Below, one piece after another: positions 1 through 9,189 of a stretch of DNA of 64,000 nucleotides. Position 1 is the first letter of the stretch. Each line of letters opens with the position of its first letter. The stretch spans positions 109,360,001 to 109,424,000 of the forward strand of contig NC_091117.1 in NCBI RefSeq assembly GCF_040183065.1, given 5' to 3'. The notes below the pieces were generated by a model that did no database searches, was not told the DNA's origin, and worked only from the letters and a program-made list of their open reading frames with translations. The stretch comes from Periplaneta americana. Taxonomy: Eukaryota > Arthropoda > Insecta > Blattodea > Blattidae. A program made the position numbers and the translations under genes.

Positions 1-160
1 TCGTAGTTTTCATCAATAAGCTGTTGTGCAAATTTAGATTTATTTCTACTGTAAATGAAGTCCGTTGTATGTTCTCTGTATCTGACTTTGAAGTTGCGTC
101 GTGTCTGACCTATATATGTTTTTGTGCAGTTTTTACATTTTTTACATTTTAACTGGTAAA
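1..160 (-). pseudogene. Penelope-like element fragment, GIY-YIG endonuclease, inverted copy
   Basis: Read on the minus strand this stretch encodes a piece of a GIY-YIG homing-type endonuclease of the kind carried by Penelope-like retroelements. A C-K-N-C pair is followed by TYIGQTRRNFKVRYREHT, then N-K-S-K-F-A-Q-Q and H-like residues. The YIG half of the motif is intact here. The fragment is a reverse-complement partner of 335-480 and runs off the window edge, so its 5' side is unseen. In the family this domain nicks DNA to prime reverse transcription. No reverse transcriptase domain is visible. Confidence 0.7.
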
Positions 161-180
161 AAATAATAAACAATGGCAAA

Positions 181-730
181 GTATGGCGTATTACGGCAAA
201 ATCTCAAATAAACTCTGTAATTTTTTCAAGAAACAAAACATTAATATAGCTCCTAGAACTAACAATAAATTAAACAACATAATCCCCAATAAAACCAACA
301 GTAACGAACCATTCCTAAATAGCGGCATATAGCAGTTAAAATGTAAAAACTGCACAAAAACATATATAAGTCAGACACGACGCAACTTCAAAGTCAGATA
401 CAGAGAACATACAACGGAATTCTTTTACAATAGAAATAAATCTAAATTTGCACAACATCTTATTGATGAAAACCACGAGTTATCCAATATAAATGAATGA
501 TTCAAATATAATAAAAATTACAAACAATCCCTCAATAGACACGGCTGAACAATTTTATATAGCAAAAGAATATAACTCAGGACACTCCCTCCTTAATAAA
601 CAAATAACTAACACTAACAATCCCTTATTTAATTTATTTATACTGCTCCCGCGAAAACAAAAGCATATAGCCACCACACAGGTACCTCCAACCCCCCCTC
701 CACTTCCGGTATCATTCGATGTATATTAAG
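181..730 (+). pseudogene. Penelope-like element, broken GIY-YIG endonuclease domain
   Basis: From about 225 the frame reads N-I-A-P-R-T-N-N-K-L, then G-I-stop-Q-L-K-C-K-N-C and TYISQTRRNFKVRYREHT, ending in an A-Q-H-L-I-D-E-N-H segment. This is the usual order of the GIY-YIG nuclease in Penelope-like elements, where it makes the nick that primes reverse transcription. Three defects are visible: the Y of GIY is a TAG stop, the G of YIG is serine, and the frame stops near 486. The tail continues in another frame (493-729), with a residue pattern like the domain's C-terminus and a proline-rich end. It is a dead copy lying head to head with 1-160. Confidence 0.75.
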
Positions 731-1700
731 CACAACTCTGTGAGCGAGCCCCGTCATTCCAGCTCAGCCACGCAGCCGACAAGGACACAACATGCAAAAC
801 AGCTGAATTGTAAGTTTATTTTCTATTATAAGATATAGTTACAACTTAAAACATCTAAATTCTAGCATTAATTATATTAACACTGTTACAGAGAAGCACT
901 GGCTTTGCTTGAATACGGAGCTCGACATCAAACCAAATTGTAACTCAACCTGTTAGACGATCGAATTTGCATAGGAAATAATGGACAACAGTGAACTTCA
1001 AAATGGTAATGTCAACAAGTGGTTACTTGATAAGTAAAAAGTAGATAAAGTTTTGATACAACAACAACACACAGTGCAAAAGTGAAAATAATAATTCGTA
1101 AGTTACCCCAAACTACTTCACAGCAAACTAAGTGATTTAAACAAGTGATCTACAAATTGCTTCTTACATAATGATTCAGCATTTTCTTATTATGAAGTTC
1201 TTAACGCCATCATTCCAGTTTTAAATAAAAACAAAGAGAGAACAGTTATAATCGCCCCATTCAACGGCAAGACACTAAAGAATTCAAATGACAGAACAAC
1301 AAAAGCGACCAAACAAGTGTCCTTTTATAAAAGTTTTTATATTGTTGTTATATTATAAGTTTTATATTGCATTTTAGAAATTGATTGATATTAAGTAAGC
1401 TTAGTATAACTATGAGCACTAATTACTAGTACACACACGTACAAGCGACATCCATAAATGTATCACACACTTAACCACGAAATGGAAGTTCACGGAACAC
1501 ACACTCCAATGGCTAGGTTTTCAATCATTTACAAATTTAATTGCTAATTTGTAATTATAATGCATCTGAAGATGATACAAAAAATGGTATCGAAAACATT
1601 CATGTAGAAATCTTACTCATGTAAATGACTATTGTAGTAGATAAGCATTGGCGGCTTAATAAAAGTGTTACACATTAAACTCTATTAACGCGTTATGAAC
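731..1700 (+). other. Noncoding stretch, possible Penelope-like 3' region
   Basis: No reading frame of note. Near 1563 there is a short motif, CTGAAGATGATAC followed by GGTATCGAAAAC. It forms a small dyad and resembles the segment often seen downstream of Penelope-like reading frames. The stretch ends near AATAAAAGTG at about 1660. Assignment to the upstream element is inference. Confidence 0.35.
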
Positions 1701-1819
1701 ACAACCACGGGAAATTGTCAAATGACAGATCAAGCACTATGGTATTACAAATACATTATTTGAGCAAAAATTATCATTGTGCTGTAGCACTGTAGCACAT
1801 AAGGACGGGCCGCCCCTGT

Positions 1820-1976
1820 CCCGATGCATCTCCCTGATATATTTCCAGCGTAAATCTTCATGGTTAGGGAATAAAAATACATTGACTGACAAAATTATCC
1901 CGATGCATCATCCTGATTTATTTCCGGCGTAAATCTTCATCCTTAGGGAATAAAAATACACTCACTTTCGAACCAG
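1820..1976. repeat. Tandem dimer, 79-bp unit
   Basis: Two imperfect copies start CCCGATGCATC at 1820 and 1899. Each contains CGTAAATCTTCAT and TTAGGGAATAAAAATACA. No coding content. Confidence 0.75.
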
Positions 1977-1996
1977 TTAAATAATTGCCTTTACAG

Positions 1997-2333
1997 GCAG
2001 GTAGCAACATTTACGTGGCCCATTATTTTGCATATTCACATGTAAATATATAAACAATACATAAACGGAATTCGAATGGCAAAATTCCGTTTTCTCGCAC
2101 AAAGTGAATCCCGGTAAGGATCCGCAATATTTACATGGCACATTTATATATTCACACGTAAATATTCCAATAACAAGCTTCCGTTTAATTATCTTTAGAG
2201 GTAGGTAAGCAATATTTACGTAGCACATTTGTATATTCATATGTAAATATTCGAATAACAACCTTCCGTTTACTCGCATGAAGTAAATAGCGGTAAGGAT
2301 CAAGAGGACTAATAATATAACACTCCTCTCAGT
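1997..2333. repeat. Three diverged tandem units with GCAATATTTACGT core
   Basis: Units near 2000, 2128 and 2208 each carry (G)CAA(T/C)ATTTACGTGGC-like sequence, then CATATTCACATGTAAATAT, and end in a TTCCGTTT block. Spacing is uneven (roughly 130 and 80 bp), so indels have accumulated. A 108-codon minus-strand frame through it is a by-product of the repeat and has no family resemblance. Confidence 0.6.
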
Positions 2334-2513
2334 AAGGATCTCACTGGCAGTGCATGAGATGGCCGCGCATGCGCAGGATGCGCAGTTAACAATCTCACTA
2401 CCTGCTCTTGGTAATCTGACACGGTTGATGATCCTGACCCGAGCCTCTCGTGTAATTACCGGTATCAGAGCCTTCTTTAGTTACAAGCCGGGGCATGGGT
2501 AGGTTTGGCAACG
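2334..2513 (+). repeat. Inverted-repeat element, right-hand half
   Basis: The body (2334-2450, GGATCTCACTGGCAGTGCAT onwards) is a direct copy of 4311-4428. The tail (2458-2513, containing AGCCTTCTTTAGTTACAAGC) is the reverse complement of 4262-4309. The simplest reading is one small element with terminal inverted repeats, of which this copy keeps the body plus right terminus. This copy also has a local GCGCATGCGCAG/GATGCGCAG duplication. Confidence 0.55.
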
Positions 2514-2689
2514 CAGAGTGGAGGCGGGAGATTTTAGAGTGATATTGTGTTTGCTCATTGCTTTCGTTATGCGTAACGCGTATTTTTTCAATATTACTTC
2601 ATGCACAAAGGTAAGATCAAGATTCAGAGTAGTGATGTAAATTATTACGGGTTCGAAAATAGTGTTTTGTTACAATCAATTAGCTATAC

Positions 2690-2885
2690 TCCAAATACGG
2701 CGTAAGTAGGCTACTTACATACAAAGGCTGCCACTTAAAATAATTACAAAAAAAAAACATGTTTTTATTGATAGTACAAAGGTAAATAAATAAATAAAAA
2801 GATATTCCTTGCACCGAAAATAATAAAATCAATAATGCAATAAAGACGTAAGTTCCTACGCAGTATTCTTAAGTTCCATTCAGTT
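2690..2885. mobile_element. MITE-like hairpin element, related to 49854-49990
   Basis: The left end reads AAATACGGCGTAAGTA and the right end TACGCAGTATTCTTAAG, roughly inverse to each other. The interior shares CCTTGCACCGAAAATAA and AATGCAATAA(A)GACG with the cleaner copy at 49854-49990. No target duplication could be confirmed. Confidence 0.5.
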
Positions 2886-3345
2886 AACAAATTTGTGGCT
2901 AGCAAATTGACAATGTTTTGCGACTTAATGGTGTTTCATCTGTGAAAGGTTTAGGATATATTTTAATATTATCTTCTGCGATTATCTATCGTGTTTTTCT
3001 ACAAATATTTCAGATGCCTAGAAAGTGCTGTGTGCCTATGTGTCGTAGGAACTACATTTATAATAAAAAAAATAAAAACACACTTGTCTTTTTATTGATG
3101 GTACAAGGGAAAATAAATAAATACTTAAAGAAATGTTACTTGTACCAAAAATAAATAAAATAATGACGTACTTTCGCTATACCCTATTCCAATCAATTAA
3201 CAATTATGTGGCTAGTAAATTGACAATGTTTTGCCGCTTAATGTTGTTTCACCTCTGACATGAAAGGTGTAGGATATCATATGCATTTAATTTCATGTGA
3301 TTATGTCATGTTTTTCTATAAATATTTCAGATGTCCAGGAAGCCA
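2750..3345. repeat. Direct duplication of about 310 bp
   Basis: 2762-3040 and 3079-3345 are diverged direct copies. Both contain TTTTTATTGAT(A/G)GTACAA, GTGGCTAG(C/T)AAATTGACAATG and GTGTTTTTCTACAAATATTTCAG-like runs. The pyrimidine run ending TTTCAG looks like a 3' splice site and immediately precedes an ATG or ATG-like triplet in both copies. Only the first copy continues into recognisable THAP coding sequence. Confidence 0.65.
3014..3060 (+). pseudogene. Start of a THAP zinc-finger domain (exon fragment)
   Basis: Directly after an ATATTTCAG acceptor-like site the frame reads MPRKCCVPMCRRNY, the usual opening of a THAP DNA-binding domain: Met-Pro, then C-x2-4-C. THAP domains sit at the N-terminus of P-element-like and Kolobok transposases and of some host regulators. 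Here the frame runs into A-rich sequence and stops. The tryptophan, the second zinc pair and AVPTF-like residues are absent. It is therefore an isolated first piece, probably left from a transposon. Confidence 0.55.
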
Positions 3346-4261
3346 GTTTTAGTTTGAACCTGGCCAGTCACCATAACAATACTGTTATCCTAAATTATTT
3401 GTTATAAACTTTCTAAAATATAATTTTAAATAAATATAACTACAGAAAACAAGCTAAGAATGTGAATTATGCAAATAGGCCTAAAATAAAATGTAAACAG
3501 AAGAAACTATTGACATTCCTATTATAATAAAAGTATAAGGATGTAAATACAGGGTGAATGTAGAGTATCCAACGCCCACTGAACGAATATTTCACTTTTA
3601 TCACTGCCAATGTTGCGCTGTAATCGTATATGCAAGGTAGGCTATAACAAAAACCTAAACTAACCAAACCCAACCTGTTAAAGAAGCAACAAGTTAATAC
3701 TAAATATGTGTAAAATTGGCCTATGTCTCTATAGTGGGCGGGACATAAGTAACATTGACCAAACCAACAAAGTGATTATATGCATCTGCAAATTATAGAC
3801 AGTTCTGACGTATAGCAGGCATTCCGAATCTTCAACAAAACTGCAACATTTATGGGATCACAAAACAGCTGTTTACAATGACTTTGAAAACCAACGGCGT
3901 AACTTTATTGATATAGCAGGCGAGACCCAACAATTTGACTAGAATTCTGATACACACAAACCACAAATAAGAATATAAAAATGTGGTTATACAATATTTA
4001 ATAGAATAGTCAATTACTTTGTCATCCATAACCGTAAAAATTCCCAAAGACTGCAACCATTTTATTTTAATTTATTGTCTTGTTTTTTTATCACCAACAC
4101 CCATTTAGTTTATAATACATCAACAATTAACGTTTGGTACGACCGCAAACATAATTCCATCGACACACACTTATATCGTCATATTAATTTACATTGGAAA
4201 TCGGCATTAGCACAAACACGTGTACTGTACGGTCAGCCTCCGGGTGACAGTTAATTACAGT
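3346..4261. other. No recognisable feature
   Basis: AT-rich sequence with short unsupported frames only. I see no family motif, terminal repeat or array here. Confidence 0.5.
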
Positions 4262-4430
4262 GTTGCCGACGTATGGCCCCGGCTTGTAACTAAAGAAGGC
4301 TCTGCCGGTATGGATCTTACTGGCAGTGCATGAGATGGCCGCGCATGCGCAGTTAACAATCTCACAACCTGCTCTTGGTAATCTCACACGCTTGATTATC
4401 CTGACCCGAGCATCTCGTAAATTGAACAGT
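4262..4430 (+). repeat. Inverted-repeat element, left-hand half
   Basis: The left terminus (4262-4309, GCCCCGGCTTGTAACTAAAG) is the inverse of 2458-2513 and is followed by the same body as at 2334. The right terminus is missing. The pair at 2334-2513 and here are complementary truncations of one element family. Confidence 0.55.
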
Positions 4431-5164
4431 CCACGAGCCGCCATTTGTTTGGTAGAGCTGAATAAGTATGGTTATTTCGTGTGTTGCTTTTTATTGCAGC
4501 AATGCACACGGATGTAAAGATAAAGACGGAAGGAATGTTATATTTCAATCCTTAATTTGTACGACGATTTTTTCTCCATATTATGTTACAGAAGACTAAC
4601 TATTGTACTTGACATGTGACTCTTTATGCTTCAAGTTTCCTGTGAGTAAAGATTCCCAACCCATATTATCCCGGTGATGCGTTTTCGCAACATTTTACTT
4701 CTTTGCTATTAAACGTGTGTGAAATATGGTTTTTAGTATTTGTTAAGTTTATGGCACACATTATCTATTATACTGATGTTGGTAGACCTGGTTTATTGAA
4801 AACATTTGGTAACTGATTCATTGTTGGCGCAATACTTGAGAAGAAAAGAAGTGATTATTACAAGTGTTGAAATGTTTGCAGACTGTCATAAAGGAATGCA
4901 ATTCTTGTTTATTTTTATAATTTTATTGTACCTTTTCTTATATATATTACAATCTAAAGACTCTTAGGACACTTCTTGTGAAAGTAGCTGGACATTGCAT
5001 GAAACGTTACTTCTGTAATGTATGCCTGAATGTTGGTGGTGCGTTTTTGCAACACCGGGCACATGGAATATCAAAACTGTCTTTCTGAGATTAGTGAAAT
5101 AATTATATATATTTACTTATGGAATTCGATTTTTCGCATGAAATAGTTATTCTATTCATGTTTT
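4431..5164. other. Noncoding flank with repeated GTGATGCGTTTTCGCAAC motif
   Basis: The motif GGTGATGCGTTTTCGCAACA occurs at about 4676, a variant GGTGCGTTTTTGCAACACC near 5040, and another copy near 8129, beyond the piggyBac and RTE remnants. The motif is itself a near-perfect dyad. Its position on both sides of the piggyBac remnant suggests a subterminal transposase-binding repeat. That is inference, since no TTAA-flanked terminus was fixed. Confidence 0.4.
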
Positions 5165-6350
5165 ATATTCAAGGGGCCTGAGTGTACATGAAATAATGAC
5201 AATCATGGAAGAGAACCAAACATTCAGGAAGATTTTATAAATGTTTTTATATCTCCACCGGAAGCTAGAAGTGATATCGATGAAGACAGTGCTGACGAGG
5301 ACTTCGATGGAAACATAAATAATCTAAATTGTCACTGGGGGCTGAAGGGATAATGGTCCTCATTATATGGAAAAGTTTATATAATAATATAAAATCAGGC
5401 ACAGAATGAATAGATGCTAGAAGGTGCAGAAATACGTGAAATATCAGAGCCTGTCAGGAGATAAAGGGACTATTGTAAGAAAATGGAAAAAGAGTGATTT
5501 ACCAAGTTACTGTTAACTGAAAAGAAAAGTAAATGAGGAAATTGAAAATTGTGAGTCGAATCCCAACATGAAAAGAACTTATTGCCAATTGATATTTTTC
5601 AATTATTTTTCCATGAAAATTTTGTACTTGATATTGTAAACCAAAGTGTTGTGTATGCGGTGCAGAAAGGCTGGGATAAATTTATTTTTTCCCCAAATGA
5701 TTTCAAAACACTCCTTGGGATTCTTTTTGTAAGTGGATATACTAAAGTCCCACGCTGTCGAATATACTGGGAAGAGAGCAGCGACACAAGAAATGATTCA
5801 ATAGTCAGAGCTATGAGACGCAGTAGATTTGATGAAATAATGAGAAACCTTCATCTAAATGGCAACACACAACTTGACAAGAGCGATAGGTTGTCTAAGG
5901 TGAGGCCCTTTCTAGATGAACTTATGTGAGAAAGTGAACTTTGTAGCCAAACCTAATTCGCTTTCCTCGCATAAATTGTTTTAGTCCATCTCTTCCAAAA
6001 TAAAGTATCATAGCCTAGTCAATACTGGATTTATTGTCTCTCAGTGTTGCCTACTGTATGCATAATTTTCATTTTCCTCATTTAGTGAAATGCACTGAAC
6101 GTTGTAGATATATTCACAGAAATAGGTATGGGCCTTACAGGGACAGAAGTGTTCACTAACAAATCTGGCTGATATGAAGAAAACAGAGAGGTTTCTTTGA
6201 TATGAAGTACGATGAAGGTTCTAAATTACTGATATGTCGCTGGAATGACAATTCTGTCGTGACTGTTGTGTCAAACTAAACGATGTCTAAAATGTGACAT
6301 TGCTTTGCATTATAAATGCTTCCAAGAATTTCATTTTCAGGAATAATGTT
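5165..6350 (+). pseudogene. piggyBac-type transposase, internally deleted and frameshifted
   Basis: Several pieces of one piggyBac transposase (DDE_Tnp_1_7 type) lie in order. There is an N-terminal L-S-V-H-E-I-M segment (about 5172), then an acidic stretch DIDEDSADEDFDG (about 5275) typical of these proteins. The clean domain at 5582-5929 has IFQLFFHENFVLDIVNQS, a GILFVSGYTKVPRCRIYW segment and a RFDEIMRNLHL motif. The catalytic core that should follow is gone. The sequence resumes near 6190 with C-R-W-N-D-N-S-V and ends at about 6290-6348 with a cysteine-rich tail, RCLKCDIALHYKCFQEFHF, the zinc-ribbon end of the family. Frameshifts occur near 5230 and between 6170 and 6200. It cannot encode an active enzyme. 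Confidence 0.85.
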
Positions 6351-6440
6351 TCTAACGATGTAAATAATATAAACTTTTCAAGGTGTTGCTTGCAAAGAAT
6401 TTACTTTTCAAAAATAATGTCTCTAATGATGTAAAATGTT
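6327..6440. repeat. 67-bp tandem dimer, third copy beyond the RTE
   Basis: AAGAATTTCATTTTCAGGAA (6327) and AAGAATTTACTTTTCAAAAA (6394) begin two units that contain AATAATGT(T/C)TCTAA(C/T)GATG. A third copy lies near 7970. The RTE element thus appears to have landed between units of the piggyBac 3' region. Confidence 0.6.
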
Positions 6441-6730
6441 AATTTTTCATGTTGTGATAGTGACGCGAAACATACAGCCTCTCCTATCCAAATGCCATTC
6501 TCACCTTCCCGTGGTCCACCCTGTTTCTACCAACGAGGAAATGGCGACCGACTCACAGCGGTATAACTGTTTCATCAAATGCAGAGGAAATGCTGCATTA
6601 CAAGCCTGTCCAGAGGCTAAAAGTGGCAGCCCCACTACTGGACTACCTAACGATAAGGCTAGTAACCTATCTTAGGGAAAACTACATTACTTTCAAGCCT
6701 CAAACAAGCAGTATAAGGATAGATAATTTG

Positions 6731-7866
6731 ATGACAACCCAGAGCAAGTCAACGGTTAAACGAAATTGGAAAAAACAAAATATGTTCACATACGCTACTT
6801 GGAATGTTAGAGGGATCAATCGTAAAGAAGAAGAACTAGATGAAATATTGAATAAAAAGCAGATTAAAATAGCAGCAATAACAGAAACAAAAAAGAAACT
6901 AAAAGGTACAACTGAAACAAAAAACTACATAATCATATATAATGGTGTTAATAAGAAGACAAGAGCACAGGCCGGAGTAATGATTTGGATTCATAAATCA
7001 ATAAAAAACAAAATAAACAATTATACATACTGGAATGAAAGAATATTAGAAGTACAACTCCAGATAGGAAGAGGCAAACTAACTTTCTTTAGTCTTTATG
7101 CTCCAGAGGAAGGAAGAGTTGAAGAAACTGAATTGTTTTATGCCCAGTTGCAAGAAATTTTGAATAAAGTAAATAAAAATAATTACATATTATTAGCCGG
7201 AGATTTAAACGGTAGAATAGGCAACATCGAAATAAAAAATACCATAGGAAAATTTGGAGAACCTACCATAAACAATAATGGAGAAAAAGTAAGAGATTTT
7301 GTATTATACAATGAAATGAAAATCATGAATTCATTTTACAACCATAAAGATATTCATATGTATACATGGTCAGCACGTGGCTCAAAATCTATCATAGATT
7401 ATTTTATAGCAAATAGAAAATTATCCGAATTATTTTTAGATGTCAAGGTCTTCAGAGGAAGTGACATTGGATCAGATCATTACCTTGTATTAGCAAAAGT
7501 GAGATATACACCAAGACGGCTACATTTAACAAAGATAAATGCCCCCAAAAAAGAATTAATGCGTTACAAAATTAGATTAATCCATGACGACAGTGTACGC
7601 TGGCTTTATCAAAAAAGACTTGAACAAAAAATGTTAGAAATACCTGAAGATGAAGACATTCACAAAGAATGGGAAAATATTAAAACTCAAATATCACAGA
7701 CAGCCACGGAGAGCATCGGAAAATATAAGGCTTTCACACAAAAGAAAAAATTAAGATCTTGGGATGATGAAATTAAGGAGATCATAAAAAATAAAAATAT
7801 AGCTTATAGAAAATACCTTCAAACAAAATTTGGGCCGAAACAGGTCTACAGAGGCCTAATTCGTGA

Positions 7867-7873
<7 letters not shown>
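6731..7873 (+). pseudogene. RTE-type APE endonuclease domain, lacking reverse transcriptase
   Basis: The open frame (6590-7873; a likely start is ATG at 6731) encodes an exonuclease-endonuclease-phosphatase fold. Visible motifs in order are TYATWNVRGI (N of motif I), AAITETKKKLKG (catalytic E), AGVMIWIHKSI, FFSLYAPEEGR, LLAGDLNGRIG (D and N), YTWSARGSKSIIDYFIANRK and GSDIGSDHYLVLAKV (terminal SDH). This enzyme makes the first-strand nick in target-primed reverse transcription. After about residue 410 the frame ends in FGPKQVYRGLIREG, which reads as the extreme 3' end of the element. The reverse transcriptase is therefore deleted without a stop before the junction. All catalytic residues are present, so the domain could fold, but it has no partner enzyme in cis. 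Confidence 0.85.

Positions 7874-7918
<45 letters not shown>
7868..7918. repeat. (GAT)n microsatellite, RTE 3' tail
   Basis: About sixteen GAT units directly follow the last codons of the RTE tail. This is the expected 3' terminus for RTE and BovB-like elements. Confidence 0.85.
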
Positions 7919-8235
7919 GATAAAATGAAAACTTTTCATCTTGTTTCTTCCAATGTTAAATATTTTCAAGAATTTAATTTTCAGAAATAATGTCTCAGAT
8001 CATGTAAAATACATTCTGTGCATGGTAATAAAGTAGGTTAGGTCAAAATATGTCGTCTTGTTTAATTATTAATTCATCATATTAAAAACACAATGTGAGT
8101 AATAATTGCTACCCTATGTGCCCAGTGATGCGTTTTCGCAACACATCATATCTCAGGAACTAGAAATGCGATAACAAAAATTTCTGAAAATTCTACGTTC
8201 ATAAATGCTAATGCATTCAGGAATTCAATTTTATT

Positions 8236-8388
8236 AAATTTGAAAACAAAAAATTATTCTGGGCATATATGGGTTAATCGAAAATGGATAGGTGCAATCC
8301 GCAGAGAGAATTTCTACCCTACATTGAATCATTCAGTGTGTTCAGCTCATTTCGAAGATAGTAATTACCTTTCAAACTACGTTATTAT
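8236..8388 (+). pseudogene. Second half of a THAP domain, cut by hAT copy A
   Basis: The frame contains W-V-N-R-K-W-I-G-A-I-R-R, then S-V-C-S-A-H-F-E-D-S-N-Y. This is the C-terminal half of a THAP zinc finger: tryptophan, basic helix, then the C-x2-H pair followed by F. The N-terminal C-x2-4-C half is not present just upstream. The coding sequence is interrupted at GTTATTAT (8381-8388), the target site of the hAT element that starts at 8389. The parent may be the same transposon family as the THAP start at 3014, but that link is inference. Confidence 0.6.
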
Positions 8389-8704
8389 CAGACATCGGAT
8401 TCTAGGGCAAATGCCTGTTTTGTTTCTTTAGGAGAAAAGTAAAAATAATTATTAATATTTGCGTTTCATGGAAATTGAAAGGTATTCAAAGAGTTTTATA
8501 GTGCCCTAAAATTCCCTAAAACGGTTATTAGAGCCTAATTTGTTAATATTCGCCTAAAAATGCCTAACTGACTGTAAAGTTTCGCATTTTACTCTTACTT
8601 TTTATAATTTATACATGCATTCACTGCGAAATTTAAGGCATTTAAAAAGTGAAAAGTTTGCTTCACACCGGCCATGAAACCATTGATAAAGGAAACAAAA
8701 TGTT

Positions 8705-8938
8705 TTGAATCTCACGACACTCGCAATAGATTTCACCGAATTTAACATGTTTGGAGGCATAAATGCCGACAAAGAACCAACCTTAGTTTTGAAGCAGGCA
8801 ACAATCACAACATGTGCTGCTACCGATTCAGAGATATACTATACTATAAAAATGACTGTTTTCGGTCTGAAACCGATTAGCTGTACTGCCCTTCAGAGTG
8901 TCATAAAATCACAATTTTTGGAGAAAGAGTTTTTTTGA
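8705..8938 (+). CDS. Small ORF of unknown role inside hAT copy A
   Basis: A 77-residue frame lies upstream of the transposase. It is identical in protein sequence to the matching frame of copy B (28157-28390, minus strand). I recognise no domain. It contains no obvious signal peptide or membrane segment and is moderately rich in Thr and Ile. It may be 5' leader sequence that is open by chance, because the two element copies are nearly identical overall. No start context favours translation. Confidence 0.25.
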   Translation: MNLTTLAIDFTEFNMFGGINADKEPTLVLKQATITTCAATDSEIYYTIKMTVFGLKPISCTALQSVIKSQFLEKEFF

Positions 8939-9189
8939 AATATTTATGAAAAGTCGTAAAACTGCGAATTAGTAGGGTAAACCGTTACAAAATATTTAAA
9001 AGAATGGCCCTCCTAGTGTTAACACTACCAGGAAATGCAACAATAAGTGGAACTTTGTATTTTTGTCCAATTGAATCTCAATAACAACGGTTCATTTGAA
9101 TGCTCGTTAACAGTTGCTCTTTCCCTCACCTTATTTGTGTTGAGAAGTTTTGAGCGGTAGGACGTTTTCCTGTGAAGTTTAACGCGATA

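Larger units (their letters stand above)
6465..7918 (+). mobile_element. RTE-clade LINE, internally deleted
   Basis: It consists of a 5' segment, an intact apurinic-type endonuclease region, and then an abrupt jump to the short 3' tail (about 7828-7872), which ends in a GAT microsatellite. The reverse transcriptase is missing. RTE elements characteristically end in a microsatellite and not poly(A), which fits. The flanks share (G)TAAAATG...TTTTCAT.TTGT (about 6430-6457 and 7920-7945). This could be a decayed target duplication, or simply two units of the host minisatellite. Confidence 0.75.
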
